DNA from: an uncultured Muribaculaceae bacterium | GTDB taxonomy: Bacteria > Bacteroidota > Bacteroidia > Bacteroidales > Muribaculaceae | DNA: 16,856 bases | Assembly (NCBI GenBank): GCA_910579995.1 | Contig: CAJTWH010000037.1 | Coordinates: 1 to 16,856, forward strand | Reading direction: 5' to 3' | Notes under the pieces: generated by a model | What the model was told of the DNA's origin: nothing | The model's database searches: none | The model's input: only the letters and a program-made list of their open reading frames with translations | Position numbers and translations under genes: made by a program | Part shown: positions 1 to 5,999 of the stretch, in pieces | How the letters are laid out: each line of letters opens with the position of its first letter | Position numbering within the stretch: position 1 is the first letter of the stretch

Positions 1-8
1 TAATTTTG
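1..8 (+). promoter_or_regulatory. Bacteroidetes -7 box (TAATTTTG)
   Basis: The first eight bases match the Bacteroidetes -7 consensus TAnnTTTG. The expected transcription start would be a few bases downstream, giving a leader of roughly 45 nt before the ATG at 59. The -33 element would lie outside the window, so only half of the promoter can be judged. Confidence 0.5.
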
Positions 9-58
9 CAATGCTGCAACTCTCTGTAGCGACCCTATATCACACCTTAAAACACAAA

Positions 59-1897
59 ATGAAACTGCGTTATTATCTTTTAGCTCTTGCCGCGATGGCA
101 TTTGGCGCACAAGCACAACGCCTTGCAATTCTCAGCGACATCCATGTCACCCCCGGCAATGCCTGCGATTCGGCATTGCGAGTGGCTGTAGATGAAATCA
201 ATGCTCAGGATTTCGACCTCGTCGTAGTCAACGGCGACCTCTCAAACGAGGGCTCCGACCGCGAGCTCACAAACGTGAAATCCACTCTCGACGCTATCAG
301 GCACCCTCTGTTCGTGCTCCCCGGCAATCATGAGAACAACTGGAGCCAGAGCGCTACAAAAACCTTCGTAGACCTCTGGGGCAACGACCGCTTCGTCACC
401 ACCGTCGACTCGCTCGTGCTCGTAGGTATCAACTGCGGCCCCTACATGAAGATGGGCGACGGACACGTGAAGCAGGAAGACCTCCACTGGCTGCGCTCCA
501 CCCTCGACAGCCTCGTCACCGATGGCCGCCGTGTGCTCAATTTCAACCACTATCCCCTCCTCGCCGACCTCGACAATGTGGCCGACTATGTAGAGCTTCT
601 TGAGCAATATCCCGTGATAGGGCACATCAACGGCCACTATCACCGCTGGAACAACTATCCCACCGGCGGAGCCGAATCGGGTTCCGACCTGCAGTGCGTG
701 ACCGTACGTGCGCTCGACCTCGGCGGAGGCAATTTCGGATATACAATCCTCGAGATTGACCCGCAATGGCTCCACTTCTACGAGAAACAGCTCGGCAAAG
801 AAAAAACGGCGATGTATGCTTTCGCCAACCGCCGCGAGCACAAGAAAGCCGCCTTCCCCGCCCGCCCCGAGCTCAAAGCGCCCGCAGGCTTTGAAGTAAG
901 CAAGGTATGGGCCGACAGTGCCTCGATCTTCACCCGTCTGGGCTTCGACAACGACAATATCTACTTCGGCAACTCTCTCGGCCAAGCCCGCGCCATCGAT
1001 AAATCGGGCAAGCACAAATGGGATATACCTACCGGCGCGTCGCTCTTCAGTCGCCCGGTAGACCTTGGTAAAGGACGCATTGCCGTGCCCACTCACGACG
1101 CCATCCTTATCGTCGACGCCAAAACTGGCAAAGTAGTCCGCAGACAGACATCTAAAGAAGGCCCCTACGTTGCCGACGGCACACTCACTCCCGACGCCAA
1201 GGGCTACATACAAGGCGGCTACAAACGTATCGAGCGCCGCCGCCCCTCCGACGGCAAACTCGTATGGTCATACGATTCGATTTTCAACTACTGCCAGGCC
1301 GCTCCGGCCATCGACGGCAACGACCTCGTATTCGGTGCATGGGACACCAACCTGCGTTGCCTCGACCTCAACAAGGGCAAACTCAAATGGGTATGGAACA
1401 ACGGCAAGACAGCCAATATGCTCGGCCCGGGCAATGTTGTGCCCGTAATCGCCGGCGACAAGGTGATAATCGTCGCTCCCGACCGCTACATGACAGCTCT
1501 CGACCGAGCTACCGGACGCCAGCTTTGGCGCGACAACAGCCACCGCTACCGCGAGAGCCTCGGCCACAGCGAAGACTTCACTACCGTCTATGCCAAGACT
1601 ATGGACGGCGAACTCGTTGCCATCGACGCTACCGGCCCCGACTTCAAAGAGCGCTGGACCCTTGACCTCGGCCTCGGCTACGAGCATGCACCTTGCGTAA
1701 TCGTGGAGCGCGACGGCTACGTCTACACCGGCAGCCGCCGCGGCCTCGTCACAATCACACGTGCCGACGGCCCCGAACTCATCGCCACCCTCCCCTTGGG
1801 CAGCAGCGAGATCAACGGTATCGACGTAGACCCCACTACCGGCGACATCTACGTATCACTCATCGAAGGCACCATCTACCGCATTTCAAAGAAATAA
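59..1897 (+). CDS. Exported calcineurin-like phosphoesterase with C-terminal PQQ-like beta-propeller
   Basis: A 612-residue protein predicted to hydrolyse a phosphate ester in the periplasm or at the cell surface; the substrate is unknown. The ATG at 59 is preferred over the one at 11 because it begins a clean Sec signal peptide (MKLRYYLLALAAMAFGAQA, cleavage about residue 19). The metallophosphatase motifs then follow in order: SDIH (D27, H29), NGD (D60), GNHE (N90, H91), FNHYP (H164) and GHYH (H193, H195). All expected metal ligands are present. From about residue 285 to the end, repeats of the form 'dGklvW', 'vDaktGkvvrr', 'lDlnkGklkWvW' and 'lDratGrqlWrd' mark a PQQ-like (WD40-like) propeller, probably a recognition domain or substrate scaffold. 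It is monocistronic, flanked by a promoter and a strong terminator. The domain calls are secure; the biological role is not. Confidence 0.9.
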   Translation: MKLRYYLLALAAMAFGAQAQRLAILSDIHVTPGNACDSALRVAVDEINAQDFDLVVVNGDLSNEGSDRELTNVKSTLDAIRHPLFVLPGNHENNWSQSATKTFVDLWGNDRFVTTVDSLVLVGINCGPYMKMGDGHVKQEDLHWLRSTLDSLVTDGRRVLNFNHYPLLADLDNVADYVELLEQYPVIGHINGHYHRWNNYPTGGAESGSDLQCVTVRALDLGGGNFGYTILEIDPQWLHFYEKQLGKEKTAMYAFANRREHKKAAFPARPELKAPAGFEVSKVWADSASIFTRLGFDNDNIYFGNSLGQARAIDKSGKHKWDIPTGASLFSRPVDLGKGRIAVPTHDAILIVDAKTGKVVRRQTSKEGPYVADGTLTPDAKGYIQGGYKRIERRRPSDGKLVWSYDSIFNYCQAAPAIDGNDLVFGAWDTNLRCLDLNKGKLKWVWNNGKTANMLGPGNVVPVIAGDKVIIVAPDRYMTALDRATGRQLWRDNSHRYRESLGHSEDFTTVYAKTMDGELVAIDATGPDFKERWTLDLGLGYEHAPCVIVERDGYVYTGSRRGLVTITRADGPELIATLPLGSSEINGIDVDPTTGDIYVSLIEGTIYRISKK

Positions 1898-1916
1898 AAA
1901 GCCAACCCTCACCAAC

Positions 1917-1960
1917 AAAAGCGCCAAATAATTGACCTGCAATTATTTGGCGCTTTTTAT
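1917..1960 (+). terminator. Rho-independent terminator after the phosphoesterase gene
   Basis: A perfect 14-bp stem (GCGCCAAATAATTG at 1921-1934, complement at 1940-1953) closes a 5-nt loop. It is preceded by AAAA and followed by TTTTT, so the stem can extend to 18 bp and could work in both directions. It lies 20 bp after the stop codon. Confidence 0.92.
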
Positions 1961-2011
1961 TTGCGCATACGAGATGTAGGAAGCAATCAACTTAGTGGCA
2001 TGTCTTTTTTG

Positions 2012-2286
2012 CCGCGTCCAGCCACGCACGTTCCGACTCTATCCTTGGCCGGGCACACCTGCGCAAAGCTGCGGTGTAGCCGGTTTCTGAATTGATCGAT
2101 GTCCTGCGGACATGATTGGCAGCCTCTTGTTTCGCAGGGATAGCCGCATGGCGGCGAACGACGGCGTAGCTGTCGCGACTCTGTGTAGCCTGTGGTAAGC
2201 ATGGCGTAGCTATGCGCAACCACAGGTTGCAGCAATCTCCCCGGTAAATAGCGCTGCGTAGCTGCGCGACATGATTTTTCGATTGG
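2012..2286. repeat. Dispersed intergenic hairpin repeat, copy A
   Basis: The stretch 2012-2179 matches 5337-5485 with five substitutions over 149 aligned bases and one 19-base insertion (2114-2132). The tail 2266-2286 matches 5481-5501 with one mismatch. Copy A carries 91 extra bases (2180-2270) between two GCGAC motifs that are a single motif in copy B. The element is a string of small hairpins: CGCA-aagc-TGCG (2062-2073), ATGTCC-tgc-GGACAT (2099-2113), GCCGC-atg-GCGGC (2143-2155), CGAC-ggcgtagct-GTCG (2159-2175), and GCAT-ggcgtagct-ATGC (2199-2215) inside an outer 8-bp stem (2189-2196 with 2219-2226). No ORF explains it. Confidence 0.92.
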
Positions 2287-2309
2287 TTTGTCGCGCAGCT
2301 ACGCAGCGC
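2251..2309. repeat. Perfect 21-bp inverted repeat
   Basis: Arm 2251-2271 is the exact reverse complement of 2289-2309, with a 17-nt spacer containing the TTTTCGATTGG tail shared with the copy at 5337. Each arm also folds on itself as GCGC, a 9-nt loop, GCGC. The loop is TGCGTAGCT on the left and AGCTACGCA on the right. It is not followed by a proper T-run, so a simple terminator is less likely than a repeat element. Confidence 0.9.
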
Positions 2310-2331
2310 GTTATATTTTTGCTTTTTCATA

Positions 2332-2398
2332 CCTTTGGCTGCGAACAGCTACGCGGTTCTTGCCAAAGGCTAAGCAGAGTTGCGACAGCTACGCTGTC
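2332..2398. repeat. Further hairpins with the AGCTACGCN loop
   Basis: Two more hairpins carry the same loop in inverted orientation. The first is GAAC-agctacgcg-GTTC (2343-2359), nested in an outer CCTTTGGC/GCCAAAGG stem (2332-2339 with 2362-2369). The second is GAC-agctacgct-GTC (2384-2398). A related one, GCCGC-tacc-GCGGC, lies just after them at about 2403-2416. Confidence 0.8.
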
Positions 2399-2674
2399 TC
2401 GTGCCGCTACCGCGGCTAATGTTTTTATAATAGTACCTCCACGCGTCCCTACTACATTGCGGTCTCTTCTGTTAGTTAGATTCGTTGCAACGGGTGAAAC
2501 TTTAATTACAATTTTCAAGTCGTACTAAATATGTACTTAATGAGAAAAGAAGTACTAACGGATAGAATTGATTTTGGAATTTTTAAAGGCTGTTAGCTAT
2601 TTTTAGTTTGATTTGTTTTCGGAGAAATTCTTGGATTTTCCGGTTAGTACACCCTCTAATCCAAAAAAAATTAT

Positions 2675-2682
2675 TAACTTTG
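2675..2682 (+). promoter_or_regulatory. Candidate -7 box (TAACTTTG)
   Basis: Matches TAnnTTTG and is embedded in the AT-rich stretch AAAAAAAATTATTAACTTTGCG, as is usual for Bacteroidetes promoters. I see no TTG at the right spacing for a -33 element. Transcription from here would cover the small ORF at 2773 and reach the hairpin plus T8 at 2975-3030. Confidence 0.45.
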
Positions 2683-2772
2683 CGTGGCAGACCGCATTTC
2701 GAGGCCCCGGTCGTGGGGTTGAGGGTGGGTCAGCAGCCATTGTAGGGGCGCTTTGCCTTGGCAATTTACATA

Positions 2773-2988
2773 ATGAAAAGCGTTTATCGACGCGCAATCT
2801 TGACAGTTAGAAATCTCGCAAATTTCAAAATCTTCGTCAAGAATGTTGCAACGGTAGATGGCTTATGTGGATATGTTATCTCCGCGTCGGATGATGTGTT
2901 AACACCGCCGATGCTTGTTGATACATATTTGCGTGAGGCCTCGAACCGTTGCTCGTTCTACGAAGATGGGCAATGCGAGAGCCTCTAA
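2773..2988 (+). CDS. Possible small protein of unknown function (71 aa)
   Basis: An ATG-started ORF of 71 codons between a candidate promoter (2675) and a terminator-like hairpin that begins inside its last codons. The residues look ordinary for a soluble protein (for example ASDDVLTPPMLVDTYLREA) and it contains four cysteines. There is no signal peptide or recognised domain. A TTG five codons upstream (2758) could also serve as the start. The alternative is a non-coding transcript of about 340 nt spanning 2690-3030, because the only strong features are the promoter and the terminator. I do not recognise the protein and regard coding status as unproven. Confidence 0.35.
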   Translation: MKSVYRRAILTVRNLANFKIFVKNVATVDGLCGYVISASDDVLTPPMLVDTYLREASNRCSFYEDGQCESL

Positions 2989-3030
2989 CTGTTGGAGCGG
3001 GCAACAGATACGGCTCTCACGCTTTTTTTT
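2975..3030 (+). terminator. Hairpin followed by T8
   Basis: GCGAGAGCC (2975-2983) pairs with GGCTCTC..GC (3012-3022) with a 2-nt bulge. An inner stem CTGTTG/CAACAG encloses a 7-nt loop. Eight T follow (3023-3030). This has the form of a rho-independent terminator. It separates the 2773 ORF from the gene at 3083, for which I see no promoter of its own, so partial read-through is possible. Confidence 0.75.
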
Positions 3031-3082
3031 CAACCAATCACTATCGCCATCGGAGTGAGCCTCGGCGGCAACTGCACAGCCT

Positions 3083-3544
3083 ATGGCTTATATACTCCCG
3101 GCTTTAGACAGAGGCTATCTCGACATCGACTGTATGCCGTGCACCCTGGCTCTGAACATTGCTGTCTCCATCAACCAATATTTTGAAAAGCATCCCGGAC
3201 AGCAGCTCACTCTTGCCCATATAATGGCGTTCACCCAACGCTCGTGGGTTCTCGCGCCCGAAGAGGCCAACGCTGCCAAACTGATTTTTGCAGTATACAT
3301 CACCGACCACAAACGCAAAGTGGTGGGGGTGTTCACGCGCAGCAGAGTTGATGAAAACGGCATAGGCGGCGACAAGTTTCAGGCTATTGCCAATGAAGAT
3401 GACGAGCCGGGCAGATATGGCGTACTGCTGCAGCCCGCCGACGAAGAGACTTGGAACAAATATATCAACGCCTACCTCCCTGACACGAAAAATGGCGAAT
3501 CCAATCCGGTAAGATATTTCAATCAACACAATACTAATAAATAA
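3083..3544 (+). CDS. Small cytoplasmic protein of unknown function (153 aa)
   Basis: An unrecognised protein of 153 residues without signal peptide or membrane segment. The start at 3083 is the first ATG after an in-frame stop at 3056. An internal ATG at 3134 (MPCTLALNIAVSINQYF) would also give a well-formed N-terminus. The pattern 'iaVSINQ..., QRSWVLAPEEANAAKLIFAVY, KVVGVFTRSRV, RYGVLLQPADEETWNKYINAYLP, NPVRYFN' resembles a small alpha/beta domain seen in Bacteroidales hypothetical proteins, alone or at the C-terminus of larger ones. That is my recollection of a pattern, not a database match. Its stop lies 8 bp before the BspA-like gene, so the two are probably cotranscribed. No function is assigned. 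Confidence 0.7.
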   Translation: MAYILPALDRGYLDIDCMPCTLALNIAVSINQYFEKHPGQQLTLAHIMAFTQRSWVLAPEEANAAKLIFAVYITDHKRKVVGVFTRSRVDENGIGGDKFQAIANEDDEPGRYGVLLQPADEETWNKYINAYLPDTKNGESNPVRYFNQHNTNK

Positions 3545-3552
3545 CGAAAAGC

Positions 3553-5103
3553 ATGAAGAAATTCCTACTTCTTTTCATGGCGGTGCTGACGCTCGTCGTC
3601 ACTGCCCGCGCTGGCGATAGGTTCACCGTCGACAACCTCTCGTATACAGTCATATCTGAGGAAAATAAAACCGTTATCTTTAACGGTGCGGCCTCTGGAG
3701 CAGAAAAGCCCAAGGGTAAATTTATCATACCTCAAATTGTCGCAAATGGGTCTACGCGTTATATGGTCACCCAAATCGATACTTACGCGTTTGATGGTTG
3801 CGAAGACCTGACATCTGTCACCATTCCGAGCACTGTGACAACACTTGGTATCGGTAATAATCTTTTTAGTAATTGCCAAAACTTGAGCGAAATAATAGTA
3901 GCCGAGGATAATGCCACGTTTTCTTCATTCAACGGCATGTTGTTTGATAAAAACAAAAAAACTCTGTTGTGTTGTCCTCGGGCAAAAGAATCTGTTGAGA
4001 TTCCCAATTCTGTGACTGAAATTGGCTTTTCCGCATTTCTCGGATGCTCCAGCTTGACCTCTGTCACTATTCCCAACTCTGTGATTAAAATTGGCATGGA
4101 CGCATTTTCCGGATGCTCCGGAGTGACCTCCGTCACTATCCCCAATTCTGTGACTGAAATTGGCTCTACCGCATTTTCCAGATGCTCCTCTCTGACATCG
4201 TTCACTATTCCCGGTTCAGTAACTTTAGTCGGCGCTGGGGCTCTATCCAATTGTTCAAGGTTAGAAGAAATAATAGTAGCAGAAGATAATAGCAATTATT
4301 GCTCTTTGGATGGTGTGTTATATAATAAAAATCAAACTACTCTTAGACAAGTCCCCGGAGCTAAGAAATCATACGAATTTCCCAACTCTGTGACTGAAAT
4401 TGGCATGTACGCATTTTCAGGATGCTCCGGATTGAACTCTGTCACTATCCCCAACTCTGTGACTAAAATTTCCACTAGCGCATTTCGCGGATGTACCGGC
4501 TTGACATCCGTCACTATTCCCAACTCCGTGACGATAATTCCCTCGGACGCATTTTCCGGATGCTCCGGATTGACTTCCGTCACTATTCCCAACTCCGTGA
4601 CTGAAATTTACTCGGACGCATTTTCCGGATGCTCCGGCTTGACTTCTGTCACTATTCCCAACTCTGTGACTAAAATTGGCATGGACGCATTTTCCGGATG
4701 CTCCGGATTAACTTCTGTCACTATTCCCAACTCTGTGACTGAAATTGGCATGGACGCATTTTCCGGATGCTCCGGATTGACTTCCATATACTGTTATGCA
4801 ATAAATCCTCCTGCACTCGGTAGTCACGTGTTTAACAACGTAAACATAAGCAATGTGATTCTTCACGTTGTGAAAGGATGTGAAACGGCTTATCAAGAGG
4901 CCAACACTTGGAAAGAATTCTTCATTATGGCTGATTTGAATCCCCAACCCGAATCAGGTATTGAGGGAATCATGGCCGACGGCAGCGATGCTCCCGCCGA
5001 ATATTATAACCTCAACGGTGTACGCGTCAACGCCGACAATCTCACCCCCGGCCTCTATATCAAGCGCCAAGGCGGCAAAGCCACCAAAGTGCTGGTGAAG
5101 TAA
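3553..5103 (+). CDS. Secreted BspA-like leucine-rich-repeat protein
   Basis: A 516-residue exported protein with a Sec signal peptide (residues 1-20, MKKFLLLFMAVLTLVVTARA). LRR_5/BspA repeats occupy about residues 75-420. The 23-residue unit reads LTSVTIPNSVTEIGMDAFSG followed by CSG. The units are interrupted twice by the family's usual longer insert (residues about 112-150 and 235-275, 'iivaedN..f.s.dGvLydKn.tTL...P'). The last about 35 residues, with YYNLNGVRV and PGLYIKRQGGKATKVLVK, form a small C-terminal domain common on Bacteroidales surface proteins and possibly used for secretion or anchoring. BspA-type proteins often bind host matrix or other bacteria, but binding here is inference. 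The gene lies 8 bp downstream of the 153-aa gene. Confidence 0.92.
   Translation: MKKFLLLFMAVLTLVVTARAGDRFTVDNLSYTVISEENKTVIFNGAASGAEKPKGKFIIPQIVANGSTRYMVTQIDTYAFDGCEDLTSVTIPSTVTTLGIGNNLFSNCQNLSEIIVAEDNATFSSFNGMLFDKNKKTLLCCPRAKESVEIPNSVTEIGFSAFLGCSSLTSVTIPNSVIKIGMDAFSGCSGVTSVTIPNSVTEIGSTAFSRCSSLTSFTIPGSVTLVGAGALSNCSRLEEIIVAEDNSNYCSLDGVLYNKNQTTLRQVPGAKKSYEFPNSVTEIGMYAFSGCSGLNSVTIPNSVTKISTSAFRGCTGLTSVTIPNSVTIIPSDAFSGCSGLTSVTIPNSVTEIYSDAFSGCSGLTSVTIPNSVTKIGMDAFSGCSGLTSVTIPNSVTEIGMDAFSGCSGLTSIYCYAINPPALGSHVFNNVNISNVILHVVKGCETAYQEANTWKEFFIMADLNPQPESGIEGIMADGSDAPAEYYNLNGVRVNADNLTPGLYIKRQGGKATKVLVK
4000..4788 (+). repeat. Tandem 69-bp repeats encoding the LRRs
   Basis: The LRR units are repeated at DNA level with a 69-bp period. 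One block of about 3.5 units spans roughly 4000-4265. A second block of six units spans roughly 4380-4788, with unit starts near 4444, 4513, 4582, 4651 and 4720. The last two units are nearly identical, including synonymous sites. Differences concentrate in the two or three codons after ACTGAAATT/ACTAAAATT, which encode the variable positions between SVTEI and DAF. Confidence 0.85.
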
Positions 5104-5126
5104 TCCACGCAATCACATAACCACTC

Positions 5127-5169
5127 AATAATTCAGCCCGACGAATTCGCTTCGCCGGGCTGAATTATT
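5127..5169 (+). terminator. Hairpin after the BspA-like gene, possible terminator
   Basis: A perfect 14-bp stem (AATAATTCAGCCCG at 5127-5140 with its complement at 5156-5169) and a 15-nt loop, 24 bp after the stop codon. No T-run follows, so termination efficiency is uncertain; the stem position and strength are what support the call. Confidence 0.6.
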
Positions 5170-5336
5170 AAGGGGTTATGAGGTTGGTCTAATGATGTAA
5201 GCCTTTACCTTGTTTGGGTTGTGTTGTACGAATACCTATCTTTTTAAATAGTTTGTGAGCGTTGCGATTCTGTCAGCAGAAGGCAATCTACTGAGTGGGT
5301 AATGGGTGAGCGTGTGTTGTCTGTATGATATATAAT

Positions 5337-5501
5337 CCGCGTCCAGCCACGCACGTTCCGACTATATCCTTGGCCGGGCACACCTGCGCAAAGCTGCGGT
5401 GTACCCGGTTTCTGAATTAATCGATGTCCTGCGGACATCGCACGGATAGCCGCATTGCGGCGAACGACGGCGTAGCTGTCGCGACATATTTTTTCGATTG
5501 G
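5337..5501. repeat. Dispersed intergenic hairpin repeat, copy B
   Basis: Second copy of the element at 2012-2286, about 97% identical over the aligned part but lacking the 19-base and 91-base segments found in copy A. It keeps the CGCA-aagc-TGCG, ATGTCC-tgc-GGACAT, GCCGC-att-GCGGC and CGAC-ggcgtagct-GTCG (5465-5481) hairpins and the ATTTTTTCGATTGG tail. It lies between the BspA-like gene and the LytTR promoter. The remaining bases of 5170-5336 show nothing I can assign. Confidence 0.92.
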
Positions 5502-5615
5502 CATGCACCGGAAAGCCATAGAAACCCGATTCAGATTCATCTAAAAACAACTGACAAGAGTATGACAGAACGACCGTATTTAATACATGGCAAATAATAT
5601 ACGGCAGAATTGTTG

Positions 5616-5623
5616 TATATTTG
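5616..5623 (+). promoter_or_regulatory. -7 box (TATATTTG) of the LytTR operon
   Basis: Matches TAnnTTTG. The box ends 10 bp before the ATG at 5634, so with usual spacing the transcript would start only a few bases upstream of the start codon. No clear TTG is seen at -33. Confidence 0.6.
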
Positions 5624-5633
5624 CAGCAGATTT

Positions 5634-5999
5634 ATGAATAAGACACTATCATTCGCTACCTCAACGGAGTTGCTCCGAATTCCGGTCGAGACCTTGGTAT
5701 ATGTCAAGGCCGACGGAAACTACTCTGCCATTTGCTTGGCAGACGGCAGCGAGTATGTCCTGACTGTCCAGCTCGGACAAATCGAGCAGCGGATGTCGCA
5801 GACCTTAGACCCCGGCGACAATAGATTCGTGCGTATCGGCAAGAGTCTTATCGTGAATCTTGATTTTGTAACACTTGTCAATCCTTCGCGTCAGAAATTG
5901 ATACTCTCCGACTGCCGTACATTCCGTCATGAAGTGTCCGCTTCGCGGGAAGCTCTTCGTTCGCTTAAGGATTATTTTGAAAAAGGAGAAGCAAAATGA
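5634..5999 (+). CDS. Solo LytTR-type DNA-binding regulator
   Basis: A 121-residue protein that is almost entirely a LytTR DNA-binding domain. It shows the characteristic succession ELLRIPVETLVYVKADGNYS (the strand carrying 'i.yiea.gnY'), 'sEYVLTVQLGQIEQRM', 'FVRIGKSLIVNLDFV' (family 'F.RihrS.iVN...i') and 'LSDCRTFRHEVSASREALRSLKDYF'. There is no receiver domain, so it is not a classical response regulator. The ATG at 5634 is chosen over the upstream TTG codons (5610, 5613) because those overlap the -7 box. The stop overlaps the next start as ATGA (5996-5999), so the downstream membrane protein is translationally coupled and is a natural candidate partner. It probably binds direct repeats in DNA, possibly autoregulatory; that part is inference. 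Confidence 0.9.
   Translation: MNKTLSFATSTELLRIPVETLVYVKADGNYSAICLADGSEYVLTVQLGQIEQRMSQTLDPGDNRFVRIGKSLIVNLDFVTLVNPSRQKLILSDCRTFRHEVSASREALRSLKDYFEKGEAK

Larger units (their letters stand above)
1961..2674. other. Intergenic region without a supported gene
   Basis: About 0.7 kb with no credible coding sequence. Short ORFs exist on both strands but follow the hairpin repeats and do not look like proteins. Positions 2012-2398 are occupied by the dispersed hairpin repeat described separately. Two -7-like boxes, TATTTTTG (2314-2321) and TACCTTTG (2330-2337), point right into the hairpins. Positions 2400-2670 are AT-rich and I see nothing definite in them. Confidence 0.6.

Noticed and set aside
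242..1213. Long minus-strand ORF opposite the phosphoesterase gene
   Set aside because: It is an antisense shadow of a strongly supported gene with intact motifs; its residues (runs of V, E, G) reflect the complement of plus-strand codon usage.
2012..2286. CRISPR array
   Set aside because: Repeat spacing is irregular, the repeated units are short hairpins in both orientations, and no unique spacers of even length separate them.
1992..2330. Minus-strand ORF whose peptide resembles the one read from 5244-5540
   Set aside because: The similarity comes from the dispersed DNA repeat. The ORFs follow hairpin boundaries, are highly Arg/Ala-biased and have no promoter; such ORFs may nevertheless be found annotated as conserved hypothetical proteins.
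2740..2755. TGTAGGGGCGCTTTGCC as a third copy of the GTAGGG palindromic repeat at 16540
   Set aside because: Only about nine bases agree and no second arm is present.
2683..2760. Possible SRP RNA or tmRNA 5' part (GGGTCAGCAGCC, GAGGCCCC)
   Set aside because: The conserved GGAAGNNNGCAGCC core of SRP RNA and any tmRNA tag or CCA-ended acceptor arm are missing.
2992..3186. ORF overlapping the terminator and the start of the 153-aa gene
   Set aside because: It begins inside the terminator hairpin, crosses T8 and overlaps the better-supported frame from 3083.
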